Source of the DNA: Helicoverpa zea
Taxonomy: Eukaryota > Arthropoda > Insecta > Lepidoptera > Noctuidae
DNA length: 64,000 nt
Reading direction: 5' to 3'
Assembly: GCF_022581195.2 (NCBI RefSeq)
Contig: NC_061452.1
Span: 8,687,501-8,751,500, forward strand
Below, one piece after another: positions 17,665-29,100 of the stretch. The translations under genes and the position numbers were made by a program. The notes below the pieces were generated by a model. That model was not told the origin of the DNA. It saw nothing but the letters and a program-made list of their open reading frames with translations, and did no database searches. The stretch's first letter is position 1. Every line of letters starts with the position of its first letter.

Positions 17665-18050
17665 AGTATATAAGAGGAGTACATAAGAGAGTATATAAGA
17701 GGAGTACAAAAGAGAGTATATAAGAGGAGTACATAAGAGAGTATATATGAGGAGTATATAAGAGAGTATATATGAGGAGTACATAAGAAAGTATATAAGA
17801 GGAGTACATGAGAGACTATATAAGAGGTGTACATAAGAGAGTACATAAGAGAGTATATATGAGGAGTACATAAGAGAGTATATAAGAGGAGTAAATAAGA
17901 GAGTATATAAGGGAGTACATAAGAGAGTATATAAGAGGAGTACATAAGAGAGTATATAAGAGGAGTACATAAGAGAGTATATAAGAGGAGTACAAAAGGG
18001 AGTATATAGGAGGAGTACATAAGAGAGAAGGTACATAAGAGGAGAACATA
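17665..18050 (+). repeat. 25-bp minisatellite (about 15 copies)
   Basis: The unit is close to GTATATAAGAGGAGTACATAAGAGA and repeats with point changes and small unit deletions. Because 25 is not a multiple of three, but the unit lacks stops on the minus strand, long Tyr/Leu/Ser-rich ORFs appear in all three reverse frames. These are artefacts of the repeat. Confidence 0.92.
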
Positions 18051-18142
18051 AGAGAATTAAATAGAATTAAAGAGAATTAGATTATTTAATAGAGTACAAC
18101 ATAAAAATGGACACTGAATTAGATACACCATTTGATAGGGTA

Positions 18143-18369
18143 TAGTTCGGCCATTCAGAGAATGCGTTCCTGACACGTCGCGATTGAACTGACGACGTAA
18201 TAACATTCATTGATTATTGATATAATAATGTTGTTTTAATGCTCCTCAATTGTTAAAACGGTAAACAACCAGCAAAAATATTTTTATCGTAACTGCAACG
18301 CCATTGCAAAGTTACGTCGTCAGTTCAATCGCGACGTGTCAGGAACGCATTCTCTGAATGGCCGAACTA
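18143..18369. mobile_element. MITE with 58-bp perfect inverted repeats
   Basis: TAGTTCGGCCATTCAGAGAA... at the left is mirrored exactly by ...TTCTCTGAATGGCCGAACTA at the right, over about 58 bases. TA lies on both sides (18141-18142 and 18370-18371), as for Tc1/mariner-type insertions. Length is 227 bp. Confidence 0.88.
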
Positions 18370-18726
18370 TAGTTAGTAATTGCGAATAGGTTTCATAAAG
18401 AGGATCCCATTTGGTTAGAACATGAAGAGGATACTGATACGATTGAGTAATTGATCGCTTGTTCATAACTGATTGATTCGACGTTGAGGCGAACGCATGG
18501 TCACATTCAGTGACCAATCAATCAGTACAGCTGCGATAGATAGGACCATTCAGAGTAAGTGTAAATTATGTGAATCTAGACGTGATTGAGGAACTCAAAT
18601 ATTACTTTGGTAGTTAAGCAAGTGAACACAATGTTCTGAGGAGCGCATATTGGCAGATTGAAATATGGTTGTCAGAATGTATTAGCTATGCTATACAAAA
18701 GTTTTGGCCATAGACTCCTTCCGCCT

Positions 18727-18866
18727 TACCACAAAAACTTTTAAACGTCAGTTTAACACTTGTCAAAAAAATGACAGATTATGATGTTGAAATAAGGTCC
18801 ATTTTGCCGCGACACTTTTTTTAGACAAGTGCTTGACACATGTTTAAGTTTTTGTAGTAAGACCAC
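18727..18866. mobile_element. Short MITE, same family as 61632-61770
   Basis: Inverted ends TTACCACAAAAACTTTTAAAC / GTTTAAGTTTTTGTAGTAA surround CACTTGTC and GACAAGTG. The same arrangement and much of the core (ATAATCTGTCATT, TTTCAACGTCATAA) occurs in the acyl-CoA synthetase intron at about 61632-61770. Confidence 0.75.
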
Positions 18867-21800
18867 TTTTATGAGTTATTTCGGTAACACATGAGATTAG
18901 GCTTTACTTAGGTAAAATCAAAGAACGACGGTGACAACCTAAACACTATCATTCAGAAGGAACCGAAAACATGAGAAACCCACAACTTGCCGGCAACAGT
19001 AAAAATAAATAATAAGCTGAATTCCCGGATAAAAATATTAAAACGAATGTAATGTTAAATGATACGTTCATAACGTAAAATGTGTCAGCACTACCGCAAA
19101 CCCAACATTTATTACGAGAGAAAAGTCGTTGTACTCATCTCGGCGAGTTATGATGAGAAAAATAAAATTTTAGCTCGCGGGTGTCACTCCGTCATTAAGA
19201 TTGAGGTGAACCATATGAGCACTCACTTAGGCGGCAGACATTAATTTCGTCATAACAGTCGTTTGGCCAACCGCCTGTGCCGCAGTAATATGGCTAAAAG
19301 CCTCTATTCATTATTGCTCCCCCTCCACCGCTTAAACGCTATCGTATTGATGTGACTTTCTGCGAGAAATGGGATGATGGAAATTAAGGTGCCTTGAGCT
19401 ACAGATTTTGATATTATCTCCCGCTAAGCCGACGTAGTTACTAGCCGGAATGTAATCTGCTACGTAGGTATTCCTTTGGGAATATATTAATAAGATTTTC
19501 TTTTGTTATCAGCTTCTGTGTGTAATGCTACGCATATAGGAATACGTAGTGTGCTTTTAGGAGTTGTGGGGCATATTTTTGATAGTAGAGTAAAATGATG
19601 AGGAGTATTATCACTCTCGTTCATTACATTGAAATAATTAATGAGTGACTGTCATTCGAGACATGTGAAATGGTTCGGTGGTGCACGGTCGCCTGTAGAT
19701 AACCATTACCGACTAAGTGCTTATGAAGTATTTGTAAAGAATGACAACAGGAAGATGCCTGTTTAGTACTGATGGTTTTAAGAAAGGGTCGGGGTCGAGG
19801 GTCGTCGGGTTAAAACGCGTAACAAAAGGGAGTTTATAAGTGGTGTTATGGAAACCCCCCCAGTGATTATGGGCTTATCTGAGTCCACTCTTCGTAATTA
19901 TTTAGGATCGGCAGATTTTACAAGTGTCCCTCTGCCTCTTATTTGAGTAATATGTAGGTGTTTCTTTGTTTATATCCTAACCGGAATTAAATTAGAAAGA
20001 TTTATAGATGAATCAAATTACATTTCCTGGAATAATAAGGTAGGTTATTAATTTTGCAGGTACATATTTTCTTATTATTTGTGAGTATTTTATTTCATGT
20101 TCTTAATTTTCTTCACTAACCCTTATCTCCCTCTCTATTACAATATCGGACACTCCCCATAGAAATCCATACCTATAACAAAAGCTTAGATAATAAGGAA
20201 AACTGAAATTAGCTACAGTAAGTAAGTTTAGGCTTAAATGTATTCATGATGCCTATTTAGTTCGTGTTGTATCTATACAATGTGTTGTTTATTACGTAAC
20301 GTTTTCATAGGAGGCGCCTAGTACACGACATTGTTAGAATTTTCAAACGGGTTAATATCAAGAGCGGCTGAGGAATGTTTAATTACCGCTGTGACATCCT
20401 GCGAGCGAGGCGAGGAGACAGTTGGCGCTAACATACCGCCTCGTGCCCCTCTAGGCTTTTCAACGTGTGCCTTATGATTGTGTGATATTACATTTATTTA
20501 CTAATATTACGCCTGCTAGTTATGTAGCCTAGAATGTTATTCCACTGTAAATAAAGGTCCACCCATTCTTTTAAAAAATAATTTATTCACGTGTACAGAT
20601 TTTATAAAGCAATAAAATTCTAAATACGTACAAAAAGCAACAGGTTATGAAGTCGCGGGCAATTTTTCATAAGAGCGCAGCGCGAGCGTTCTCATAGATT
20701 TCACTCTTGGCGAGGAATTAGCGCGAAAGCCACGACAATTATTTACGACGTTTCCAGTGCGGAATTACAGCCTGCCGCGCCACCGCGGCCTTTTATGTTT
20801 ATTCACGGGTTATAATTCCCCGGCCTAGAGGATTATTTGAAAACGTAAACGTAGGCGTAGCCATATTTCACGCCGCAGTCAGGAACCACATGTGAAAGTA
20901 ATCACAACAAACATGTCGAAAATGATCCCCACAGCACGCTCCGATGAGAGGTTGGCGCGCCATTTGTAATGCACTGACAGAATGCATAATGGAATGCGGA
21001 TTTGTTTCAGCCCAGTTAGCTACTTCGTTAACGGACTGCTTTGCCATTGTAATTGACGGCGTATATTGATAAATAGAAATGATAACCTATTTTATTCAAG
21101 TTAAATCCTGAACACGATATTTCTAGTTAGCTATTAGAAATCGATGTTAGCTATTCGGAAATACATAAACTACGTCAGCAAATCGAAGGTTGTCGTCGTA
21201 ATCATAAATAAGGTTGGCACGAGTATGGAGTATCAGGAATAATAAACGGTGGCCATAACTACGTACTAAATGAGTATTTACAGGAAATGCAAATGATCAA
21301 GGTGTCAAATAGCGACCATTAAATTTGGATAACGCAGCTTACGTTTATATTTCGCACGTAATCCGGCCGACGTGTAAAATACGGCGCGTCAGTAAATATT
21401 AAACTCTGCAATAATTTCGCTTGTGTCAGTGTCATAAATATTGTCCAGAGATTTTCATATTAATTGCAGCCCCACTAGAGTACCTCTGCACGCATGAATT
21501 TTAATTTTATAACTCTTGTTTACACCGACCTTTATAAAAATATTAGCCTTAGTTCGATGTTGATACAACTTAGGTACTGAAAATAATTCTACGTCTCTCC
21601 ATATTTCAATTTGCTTCAAAAGCAGAATTATGTAATTTACTTCGTTATTGCTACTTGACTTACATAAAAGGTTTACAATGTACATACTATAATTGAGTTT
21701 GGCGTACATTCTTACAACAGTCGAACAAATTGGCCGTAATTGACTTTTACAAATTATGTTGCGGCAAAGATATGTTTTGCAGTAAAAACGAAGAGCAGCC

Positions 21801-22850
21801 CGACCTCCGCCAGACGCAAGAAACAAATTGATTTTTGATGTCGCCGTCGGCTCGTGATAATGATTTTCTGTGCTACATTGCCACCTGATTGACTGACAAA
21901 AACTTTATTTATCGATAAACTTTAAAACCCGCACTATGTAAAAGGATCTTTTACGGAACAAAAGTCGTTATTCGTGATTGAATTAAGTTCCCCGTTAGCT
22001 GATAGTTTAATTATTATTTATTATGATCGCGCCTCTGCCGTGCGCACAGCTCCTGTGTAATTATGAGGTCCAAATTAATGAGGGTGTTGGATCATTGGCT
22101 GTGAGCACGTCATACACCGTATGGATACGAGGCTATAGAATGGGAGGACGCCATCATTTTATTTTATGTTCAATTAATAACCTTATTGAAGTGTTTACGA
22201 TCTTAAATTAGTGAAAAAAAATATAAGTGAGTAAGTACGTAAAAAGCTGTCAGTAGTTGGAGCAATATTTGATTATTACAAAGAATAGTGTTGATTTCTG
22301 ACACTTATCTAAGCGCAGACTAAGGGGTTGGTCGTCACATTCAAGAAATTAAAAAAACATCCAAATTTCATTAGAGAAGATGGCAGCTGCTTGGAACCCC
22401 ATAATAGAAACGATTAAATCAAAATCCTAGCCAGAAACTGCTAGACCTAAGAATACAGTGAGCTCGTTTTGCGTGAATCGGATTGTCAATAAAATCAACA
22501 AAATGTAGGGTAGTTGTGTTGAACTAAAATATCAAGACTATCAACACCTTAGTCTGTCCGTAACCATGGGTGCTGTAACGGATCCGAAACGTCGGGATTT
22601 AATAATATTAATGTAACCGCGATATAATCCGTACAAAGAATAGTGATTTTAATAGATTTCCTATCGTTACACTCTTGTCCTCTTTTTATGTTATGGTAAC
22701 AGTATATCACGGCGCATGTTTTGTGAAGCACTACATTAAATGTTATAGAGACGTTTGGGTAACAAATGGGCTTTCTATGTAGACGTGGATTGGAAAACAT
22801 TAGTTCGTTTCCTAGCTCGACAAATCAAGATAGTGTCGCGATAAACGTCG
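18867..22850. other. About 4 kb with no supported gene
   Basis: Mixed AT-rich sequence. A moderately GC-rich patch lies at 20690-21010 (CCTGCCGCGCCACCGCGGCC near 20770) and might be regulatory, but there is no ORF, RNA gene or repeat that I can support. Confidence 0.4.
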
Positions 22851-22853
22851 CAT

Positions 22854-22910
22854 CCAATCACCTGGTGTCCTATTACCAGGTGCGTGGTGTTATTTACGCG
22901 GGACCAATCA
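22854..22910. promoter_or_regulatory. Candidate promoter elements upstream of NtA exon 1
   Basis: Two CCAAT motifs (CCAATCA at 22854 and 22904) flank an inverted pair CACCTGG (22859-22865) and CCAGGTG (22876-22882), that is, two E-boxes in palindromic arrangement. They lie 230-290 bases before the ATG at 23143, with a CpG-rich stretch at about 22955-23010 between. Confidence 0.4.
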
Positions 22911-23142
22911 GTATGTAAATATGTAGGGTAGGTGAACGTTCTGGAGTGAGTGGGCAGACGCCCTGCGCGCTCGCAGCCTCCGGCGCGGCCTGCGCTCGTG
23001 CGCACGCTTGTGGTACCGCTTCTAACGTCGCAAATCCTACACTGACGTGCCGTCCTTATCTAATAAATGTAAACGAGGACTCGGGAAAACGTGTTGACTT
23101 ATCGGGACATTTATACCAGTAATTGTTTATTTATGTAACGCG

Positions 23143-23620
23143 ATGGCTCTCGGTTCGTTAATATTGTTGATGTTTGCGCTGGACGCGGTGGCCGCGGACG
23201 CAGAGCCGCACGCGCGTCACCACGCGACCTCCGCCTGCAACACCAGTGTCACTTACAACAAAGTGTCGCTGAAACACGTCACGCTCGCGTCAAACTACGT
23301 GTTCACGGCCAAAGTGTTTGCTGTTAAATCCGGCTATAATGGAACCAGATTATACAAAGTGAACATACGTCGGGTATTGAAGGGTGATTTAAATGATATA
23401 GGTGTGCTGGTGAGGTTCGGAACCGCAAAGTGTTTACGCTTCAGCGACGCAACGATTTTCGTGGAAAGTTCCAGTATTACGTGTCCACCTCTACGTTTGC
23501 GCACATACATAATATTTTTAACAGAAAAGCGACGAGGAGGCACTTTGTGGCTTAGCTTGGTAATAGAACCTTTGGTGTTGACGTTAAGAAGTATAAGAAT
23601 AATACAAACCGCCGTAAAAG
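23143..23620 (+). CDS. NtA-like first exon 1 (signal peptide plus agrin N-terminal-like domain)
   Basis: The ATG is followed by a hydrophobic signal peptide (about residues 1-18, ending near AVAADA). The domain starts at an N-glycosylation sequon beside a cysteine (ACNTSV). Core motifs are NYVFTAKVFAV and LYKVNIRRVLKGDL, which match the agrin NtA pattern (VFTGxVxxV ... YxVxVxRxLKG). It ends TAVK-G at the donor AAAAG|GTAAGA in phase 1, like agrin FS exons. The 159-codon exon is a paralogue of 52017-52578 and 56651-57203 but the most diverged: it lacks the RIRGxVRKR extension and has an extra cysteine (AKC). No downstream exon is found in the window. Function (laminin binding) is inferred from the domain only. 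Confidence 0.78.
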
Positions 23621-24421
23621 GTAAGATTTATTTTATGATTGTTATGGCTACACATTGTTATTAAACAGCGAGTTCATTTAGATGGGATATATGATACAAA
23701 CGTGGGTTGTGGTTATTTCTGAAGACGTTATTTTCCATCGTTTTTCATACAAACATACTACGACCATAAGACATCCAGCAACCAGTTCGAGGTTCACGTT
23801 TTTTTAATAGTGAGTAAATAAACAAGTAGGCGGCAATTAGCGAAGGGGCGGGGCGAGTGTCAGCGCGGCCCGCGACGGTCCGGCTACTTATTGCTACCGG
23901 GACCGACCAGCCCGCCGAGATATCGATATTACCAGCTATTCTCCACTCAATCAACGGACAAGCTACATTTCCTTAGCTTTCCCGTTGCAAGTAAATTAAT
24001 TCTTTTCATATATTTATTTCTTTTATTCGGGGTTTTTATCCACATGGATATATCAACCCGGTCGTACCTATAAATTCTAGTGACACCAAGTAAATCAATT
24101 CTTAAGCATTAGACTTAATCATGTCTAAGTTACGAGCTTTTTTAGTTACACGTTAAAAAAATCTGGAGACGAAGTTGTCTTGTTCCTCTTAATTGCATTA
24201 ACTGTTAGCGGTCAGGCTTTTGTCGGTCAAAAGTAATTAAACAATGATGATGTTTAATTCAACTGTAAAAGAAAATGATTCGTGTAGCTGTGAGATTTAA
24301 TTAAAAATGTTAGATTAGTCCATGGTGGGTTAAATCAGCTCATTGCGACATCTATTTTGTGTTGAAGAGTCTTAGTGGATTTGAAGTTCAAACACAGTTT
24401 TGGAAACGAATTAGTCTTGAG
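23621..24421. other. Intron or spacer after NtA exon 1
   Basis: No exon is recognised. A GC-rich patch at 23840-23925 (GGCGGGGCGAGTGTCAGCGCGGCCCGCGACGG) stands out from the AT-rich background and could be regulatory. Confidence 0.4.
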
Positions 24422-24434
24422 GCTATTAGAAGCA

Positions 24435-25206
24435 AGGGCACGCCACCATCGTGGCGGTAAGTCCCCTCTTTGAGGAGTGGCTCGGGAGGAGTCACGGCGC
24501 CCTCACGTACCGCATGACGCAGGTCCTCACCGGACACGGTTGTTTCGGGAGGTACCTGCACCGCATCGGTCGTGAGGAGGCGCCCGGGTGTCACCATTGT
24601 GCGGACAGCCCCGAGGACACGGTGGACCACACAGTCCAGGTGTGCCCCGCTTGGGAAGGGCACCGCCGGGTCCTCGTCGAGGCTTTGGGCGGCGGCGACC
24701 TCTCGCGTCCGGCCGCTGCGGTCCGGGGCGAGAGGGAATGGGATGCCGTCGCCTCCTTCTGCGAAGCGGTCATGCTCGAGAAGGAGGAGGCGGAACGCCA
24801 GAGAGTTCGAACCTCTCATCCCGGCCGCCGCGCTGGACCAGGTAGACACCATGGGCGCCGGGTGTCGCGAGATGACTCCCGGCCACCGTAGGCGTGGGTC
24901 TGTGGGCGGTGAGTTCGGGTGGCTCATCGTCCCTCTGTCTTTCTAGACGACAGACCCGTGTCGACGGCGCGCGTTGTTCCACGCGCTCCTCAAAGAGATG
25001 TCAGCAACCCCAGCGGGGCCCAGCAGGGCCAAGGCCTGCCGGGGCTGCGGGTTGTTCGAAAGAGATACCGCGGCCCTGGTACATAAAAGGTCTATGACGG
25101 AACACGACGATTTTAGTCAGTAAGAGTCTGACACTCCCTCACCGCTGCTAACCCACAGCGGGAGGGGTCATTTGATGATTTTACGTCGCTAAAAAAAAAA
25201 AAAAAA
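24435..25206 (+). mobile_element. LINE 3' end, copy A (ORF2 C-terminus, 3' UTR, poly-A)
   Basis: The open frame to the TAG at 24889-24891 encodes the C-terminal end of an R1-clade ORF2: LFEEWLGR, LTYRMTQVLTGHGCFGRYL, a zinc-binding CHHC...H...C motif (CHHCADSPEDTVDHTVQVC) and an acidic, Glu/Arg-rich tail. The 3' UTR ends in 16 A. The 5' end is truncated, so it cannot move by itself. Confidence 0.85.
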
Positions 25207-25530
25207 GTACCTAATTACTGTCGCTGTTGTTCTCTTGTTTCATGCCTCTGTGTGCTGGTCGAAATGATTAATAGTATTTATGAGTAAATAATCATCTGCA
25301 TTCCTCTTCGTTACTTAAAGTTAATCAAGTTGATAAATGCAGGTTGTTAAATCTCGCATGTGTCGATCTAGCAACGTCAGTAAAAAACACCGTGGACATG
25401 CGATAGTCGCTCCTGTCCCGTTCACGTGTCGTTGTAATGTGAATCGATCGCCTCTGATGGAACCTATGGGCGAAATGAATCACTGACGGCGTTCACCGGC
25501 GGCAATGCTATATCGCGCCACATGTAAAAT

Positions 25531-26094
25531 GGAAGGGCACCGCCGGGTCCTCGTCGAGGCTTTGGGCGGCGGCGACCTCTCGCGTCCGGCCCTGGTTCAG
25601 GCCATGGTCCGGGGCGAGAGGGAATGGGATGCCGTCGCCTCCTTCTGCGAAGCGGTCATGCTCGAGAAGGAGGAGGCGGAACGCCAGAGAGTTCGCACCT
25701 CTCATCCCGGCCGCCGCGCTGGACCAGGTAGACACCATGGGCGCCGGGTGTCGCGAGATGACTCCCGGCCACCGTAGGCGTGGGTCTGTGGGCGGTGAGT
25801 TCGGGTGGCTCATCGTCCCTCTGTCTTTCTAGACGACAGACCCGTGTCGACGGCGCGCGTTGTTCCACGCGCTCCTCAAAGAGATGTCAGCAACCCCAGC
25901 GGGGCCCAGCAGGGCCAAGGCCTGCCGGGGCTGCGGGTTGTTCGAAAGAGATACCGCGGCCCTGGTACATAAAAGGCCTATGACGGAACACGACGATTTT
26001 AGTCAGTAAGAGTCTGACACTCCCTCACCGCTGCTAACCCACAGCGGGAGGGGTCATTTGATGATTTTACGTCGCTAAAAAAAAAAAAAAAAAA
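25531..26094 (+). mobile_element. LINE 3' end, copy B
   Basis: Nearly identical to copy A from GGAAGGGCACCGCCGGG onward, but truncated about 220 bp further in. It carries a small in-frame insertion (ALVQAMV versus AAAV) and ends in 18 A. High identity to copy A shows a recent origin. Confidence 0.87.
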
Positions 26095-26107
26095 GCTATT
26101 AGAAGCA

Positions 26108-29100
26108 GCCAATAAACCATTTAGGTATCTACGTTTTGATATAATTATAACCACAGTACCTAATAAATAGTCGATGAATCGACGTTCTCTAGCTTTGGCG
26201 TAGGCAGAAACGCTTTGTCTATTTAATTGTGGTCATCTAAAGGTTAAATATCACAGGAGTTAGGCAGTGAAAGGCTTCTAGCTTGACGCCCACTGAAATC
26301 ATGGGTATCCTGTTTCTATAAATCGTAGATTATAATGTTTATCTCAAATGTGCATTCGTTAGAAGCTTTTGTATCTATAAGGAACTCACCATTACGCTTG
26401 TTACCTTACACAACACTTCATTGCTATCTGAGTTAAAGTCCCGGAAAATTGACAACCTAATTTAAATACACGTAAACTTTTAAAGTATTTCACGTTAAAC
26501 GAAAACTGCGGTCACATTTTTTAATAAATAAAAATCAATTTCCGCGGAGCGTGTAATGCAGGTAACTACGGGAATATTAAATTTTCTACGTGCATGTCTC
26601 CACAAAGTTCCTCATGTTTTGAAGTTTCGTTTACCTGCCCGTTGCACCAGATATTAATATTATGAAAACCACAACTCGACAGCAAGCAACTTTTGTCAGT
26701 AAATAGATGAATTTGACTACCTTGCGTCAACTTTGAGAGAGATACGAGATGCACTTTATTTATTTAGTTATTCCTACATCGTCTTTCATTTTAGTGGTTT
26801 TGGAACTAATATTAGTGAAGCAACAGTATTTTTCAAACATCGCGTTTTATGCTAATATTTTCTCTCGGTGGTGAGCGAAGAGCTAAGAACTCCTGAAGCT
26901 TATTCTGTAGTAGTACTTGGACGGCGTCCAATCACTAATACTTTTTCGCTAGAGAAAGGTTTATCGCAAGCTGTGTTATAATTTATTTGCGCTTTTCATA
27001 GGTCTGTGTCTTTGAGAAGCAAATCCTAATTTACGTGGTCAAATCTCATTTTGAAACTACTAGAACTCTAACTTTATTTAACTACCTTAACAAGAAGGAA
27101 CTGGTGTTCCTAACAATTACTTATTCGCCAAGTTATAAAACTTTGACAGTGAGGTTTTTATGTTCATTTCAGTATTATATTTCACACATGGTCGTTGTTG
27201 AGATTATAAGAAAACATAAAGTTTGACGGGCTATGTTTTATGTCGGCGCGGGCGACTGTCTGATTGCAGACGAGGCTGGGAGCCGACACTTCTTGCCGAC
27301 ATATTCCTGCGATGATATTTAGAAATAGTACGAGATAGTACTTATAATTATTTTCGCTACCACAACAATAAACGTAAATATATATGAAAAAATATAAACG
27401 GTATAATTTTGGTGAGATTTTAATCTTGTTAACTGTAAATTAATAATTTTGATCTGAAGAACATTTGCGTTCAAAAGCAATTGCCATACATACTATAACT
27501 TTATAGCAAAAATCCATTAAGCTAAATCCTTTGCAATACAATTAGTTCGACGCTCCGCTACGCAATACATGTGTACGCAGAACAGTGAAAATGAAAGCCA
27601 CTGCATGGCGCGTTACGTAATTAGAACTCGTATATCTATGTATACTGTAACGTTCAGGTGAATTGGCCGTATTCAGGCAGTTTAGTTGCCAACCTACCTC
27701 GCACCAGCTAGAGGTACTACGAACTACCGTCGGTCGTTCGTAATCTATCCACTCGTACGACACTAACGACTTTCCTGGAACTGTATAATTACTCGCCTGT
27801 TGTTGCTCCTATGTTGGCTAAATGATTTGAACCAATGTACTTGTGTGCAAAACATATTAACAGTGAACAAAGTGTCCTCGTTGACAGCTATTGATTTTTT
27901 TGTTGTTATGGCTGTTAGAAATATTGCAAAACGTTATGAAGTTAAGATTCTGAGAAATGACTGACTAGTTAGCAGTATGTTTATTTACTTCACTGCTGCA
28001 AAACTTTTAGCTTTACGTCTCTGTTAATAAATAGGCGGTAGGCTGTAAAATTTTTATTTGTCTCAAGTTTTACATAGCAGTTAAGTGGTAATCAAAATAT
28101 TAGTAACAACGTAAAAGTAGGCAGCTTAATGTCTGAACTTTGCAGATCGTTAAAGTTGATGATCGAGTTCGCCTGAACTCTGACTAACTTGGGATCCTTT
28201 GGGATAACAACGCGAACTATAAACCAGGAGAGGGCAAATCGCGAGCGTCCGTGCTTCGGCACGATCACTGCCATGATTTAATCGAAACACCTTTAGGCGA
28301 TTTTAAATGAAATCGTCTATATTCTCCTTACATAATTAACTCGTACTGGATATCATTAAAAAGGAGTGACGGCGAAGTATTCGATTCGACGAATTTATCG
28401 AATATAAATCGGTCTTCCATAATTGTTTATGTGGGATTAATTGTTCCACGTGGGTCGGTCGCCGTCGGCGGCGGGCGGTTCTCGTATATCACTAAACTGA
28501 CGCGCGATTCAATTAAACCACCGACTGACAGAGCCTGGTCAAATGCATAAAAGACGTAAACCCTCTGTTGCTTCTCCATATAGTCGTACGTGCGATTTGC
28601 ATGCTCGTCACTCATCGTTCTTAAGAGCTTGTTTTAATTTTGTTGGTTTAACAGAGTTCAAGGAACGATGTTATTTATTCCTTTTGCCATAAAAGGGCAG
28701 ATTAAACACTAAAAGACGTCAAAGGAGATAATATATTTGTAAATATTTTGATGTACTTGTGTTGATACATACATAAAATGTAATGTAATGGGCAAAAATA
28801 GCTCAATACCTATACGTAAATGCTCAAAAACTTCGATGGATGAAGATTGACCTAGGAAGTCGTTGGACCTACTTACTTGAAGATACGAGTAAAACGCCAA
28901 TACTCTCGTATTTGGAAGTTCTCGTTAATTAGTTAGCGGAAACCGTAGATCTGTGTTGCGCAGGTGGTGAGTAGTGAGCCATTTATTGTTCAGCTTCCTG
29001 AGAGGTTTCCTCTTCGCAGTTATAGCACCATTCGCCTGACATTACTGACGTACCTTTAGGACTTATAAATCTACTTCTAAAATACCCACTTCAGTTGGAA

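Larger units (their letters stand above)
24422..26107 (+). mobile_element. Composite R1-like LINE insertion with one target duplication
   Basis: GCTATTAGAAGCA occurs at 24422-24434 and again at 26095-26107, directly after a poly-A tail. Between them lie two 5'-truncated 3' ends of the same R1-clade LINE family (24435-25206 and 25531-26094), separated by about 324 bp of unrelated sequence. Neither inner boundary has its own target duplication, so the whole block appears to have entered as a single unit. Confidence 0.8.

Noticed and set aside
17608..18049. Long Tyr/Leu/Ser-rich minus-strand ORFs (up to 142 codons)
   Set aside because: They arise only because the 25-bp minisatellite lacks stop codons in the reverse frames.
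24388..25868. ORFs of 60-179 codons on both strands around the LINE copies
   Set aside because: They are other-frame shadows of the GC-rich R1-type ORF2 end; the only domain-like frame is the plus-strand one annotated.
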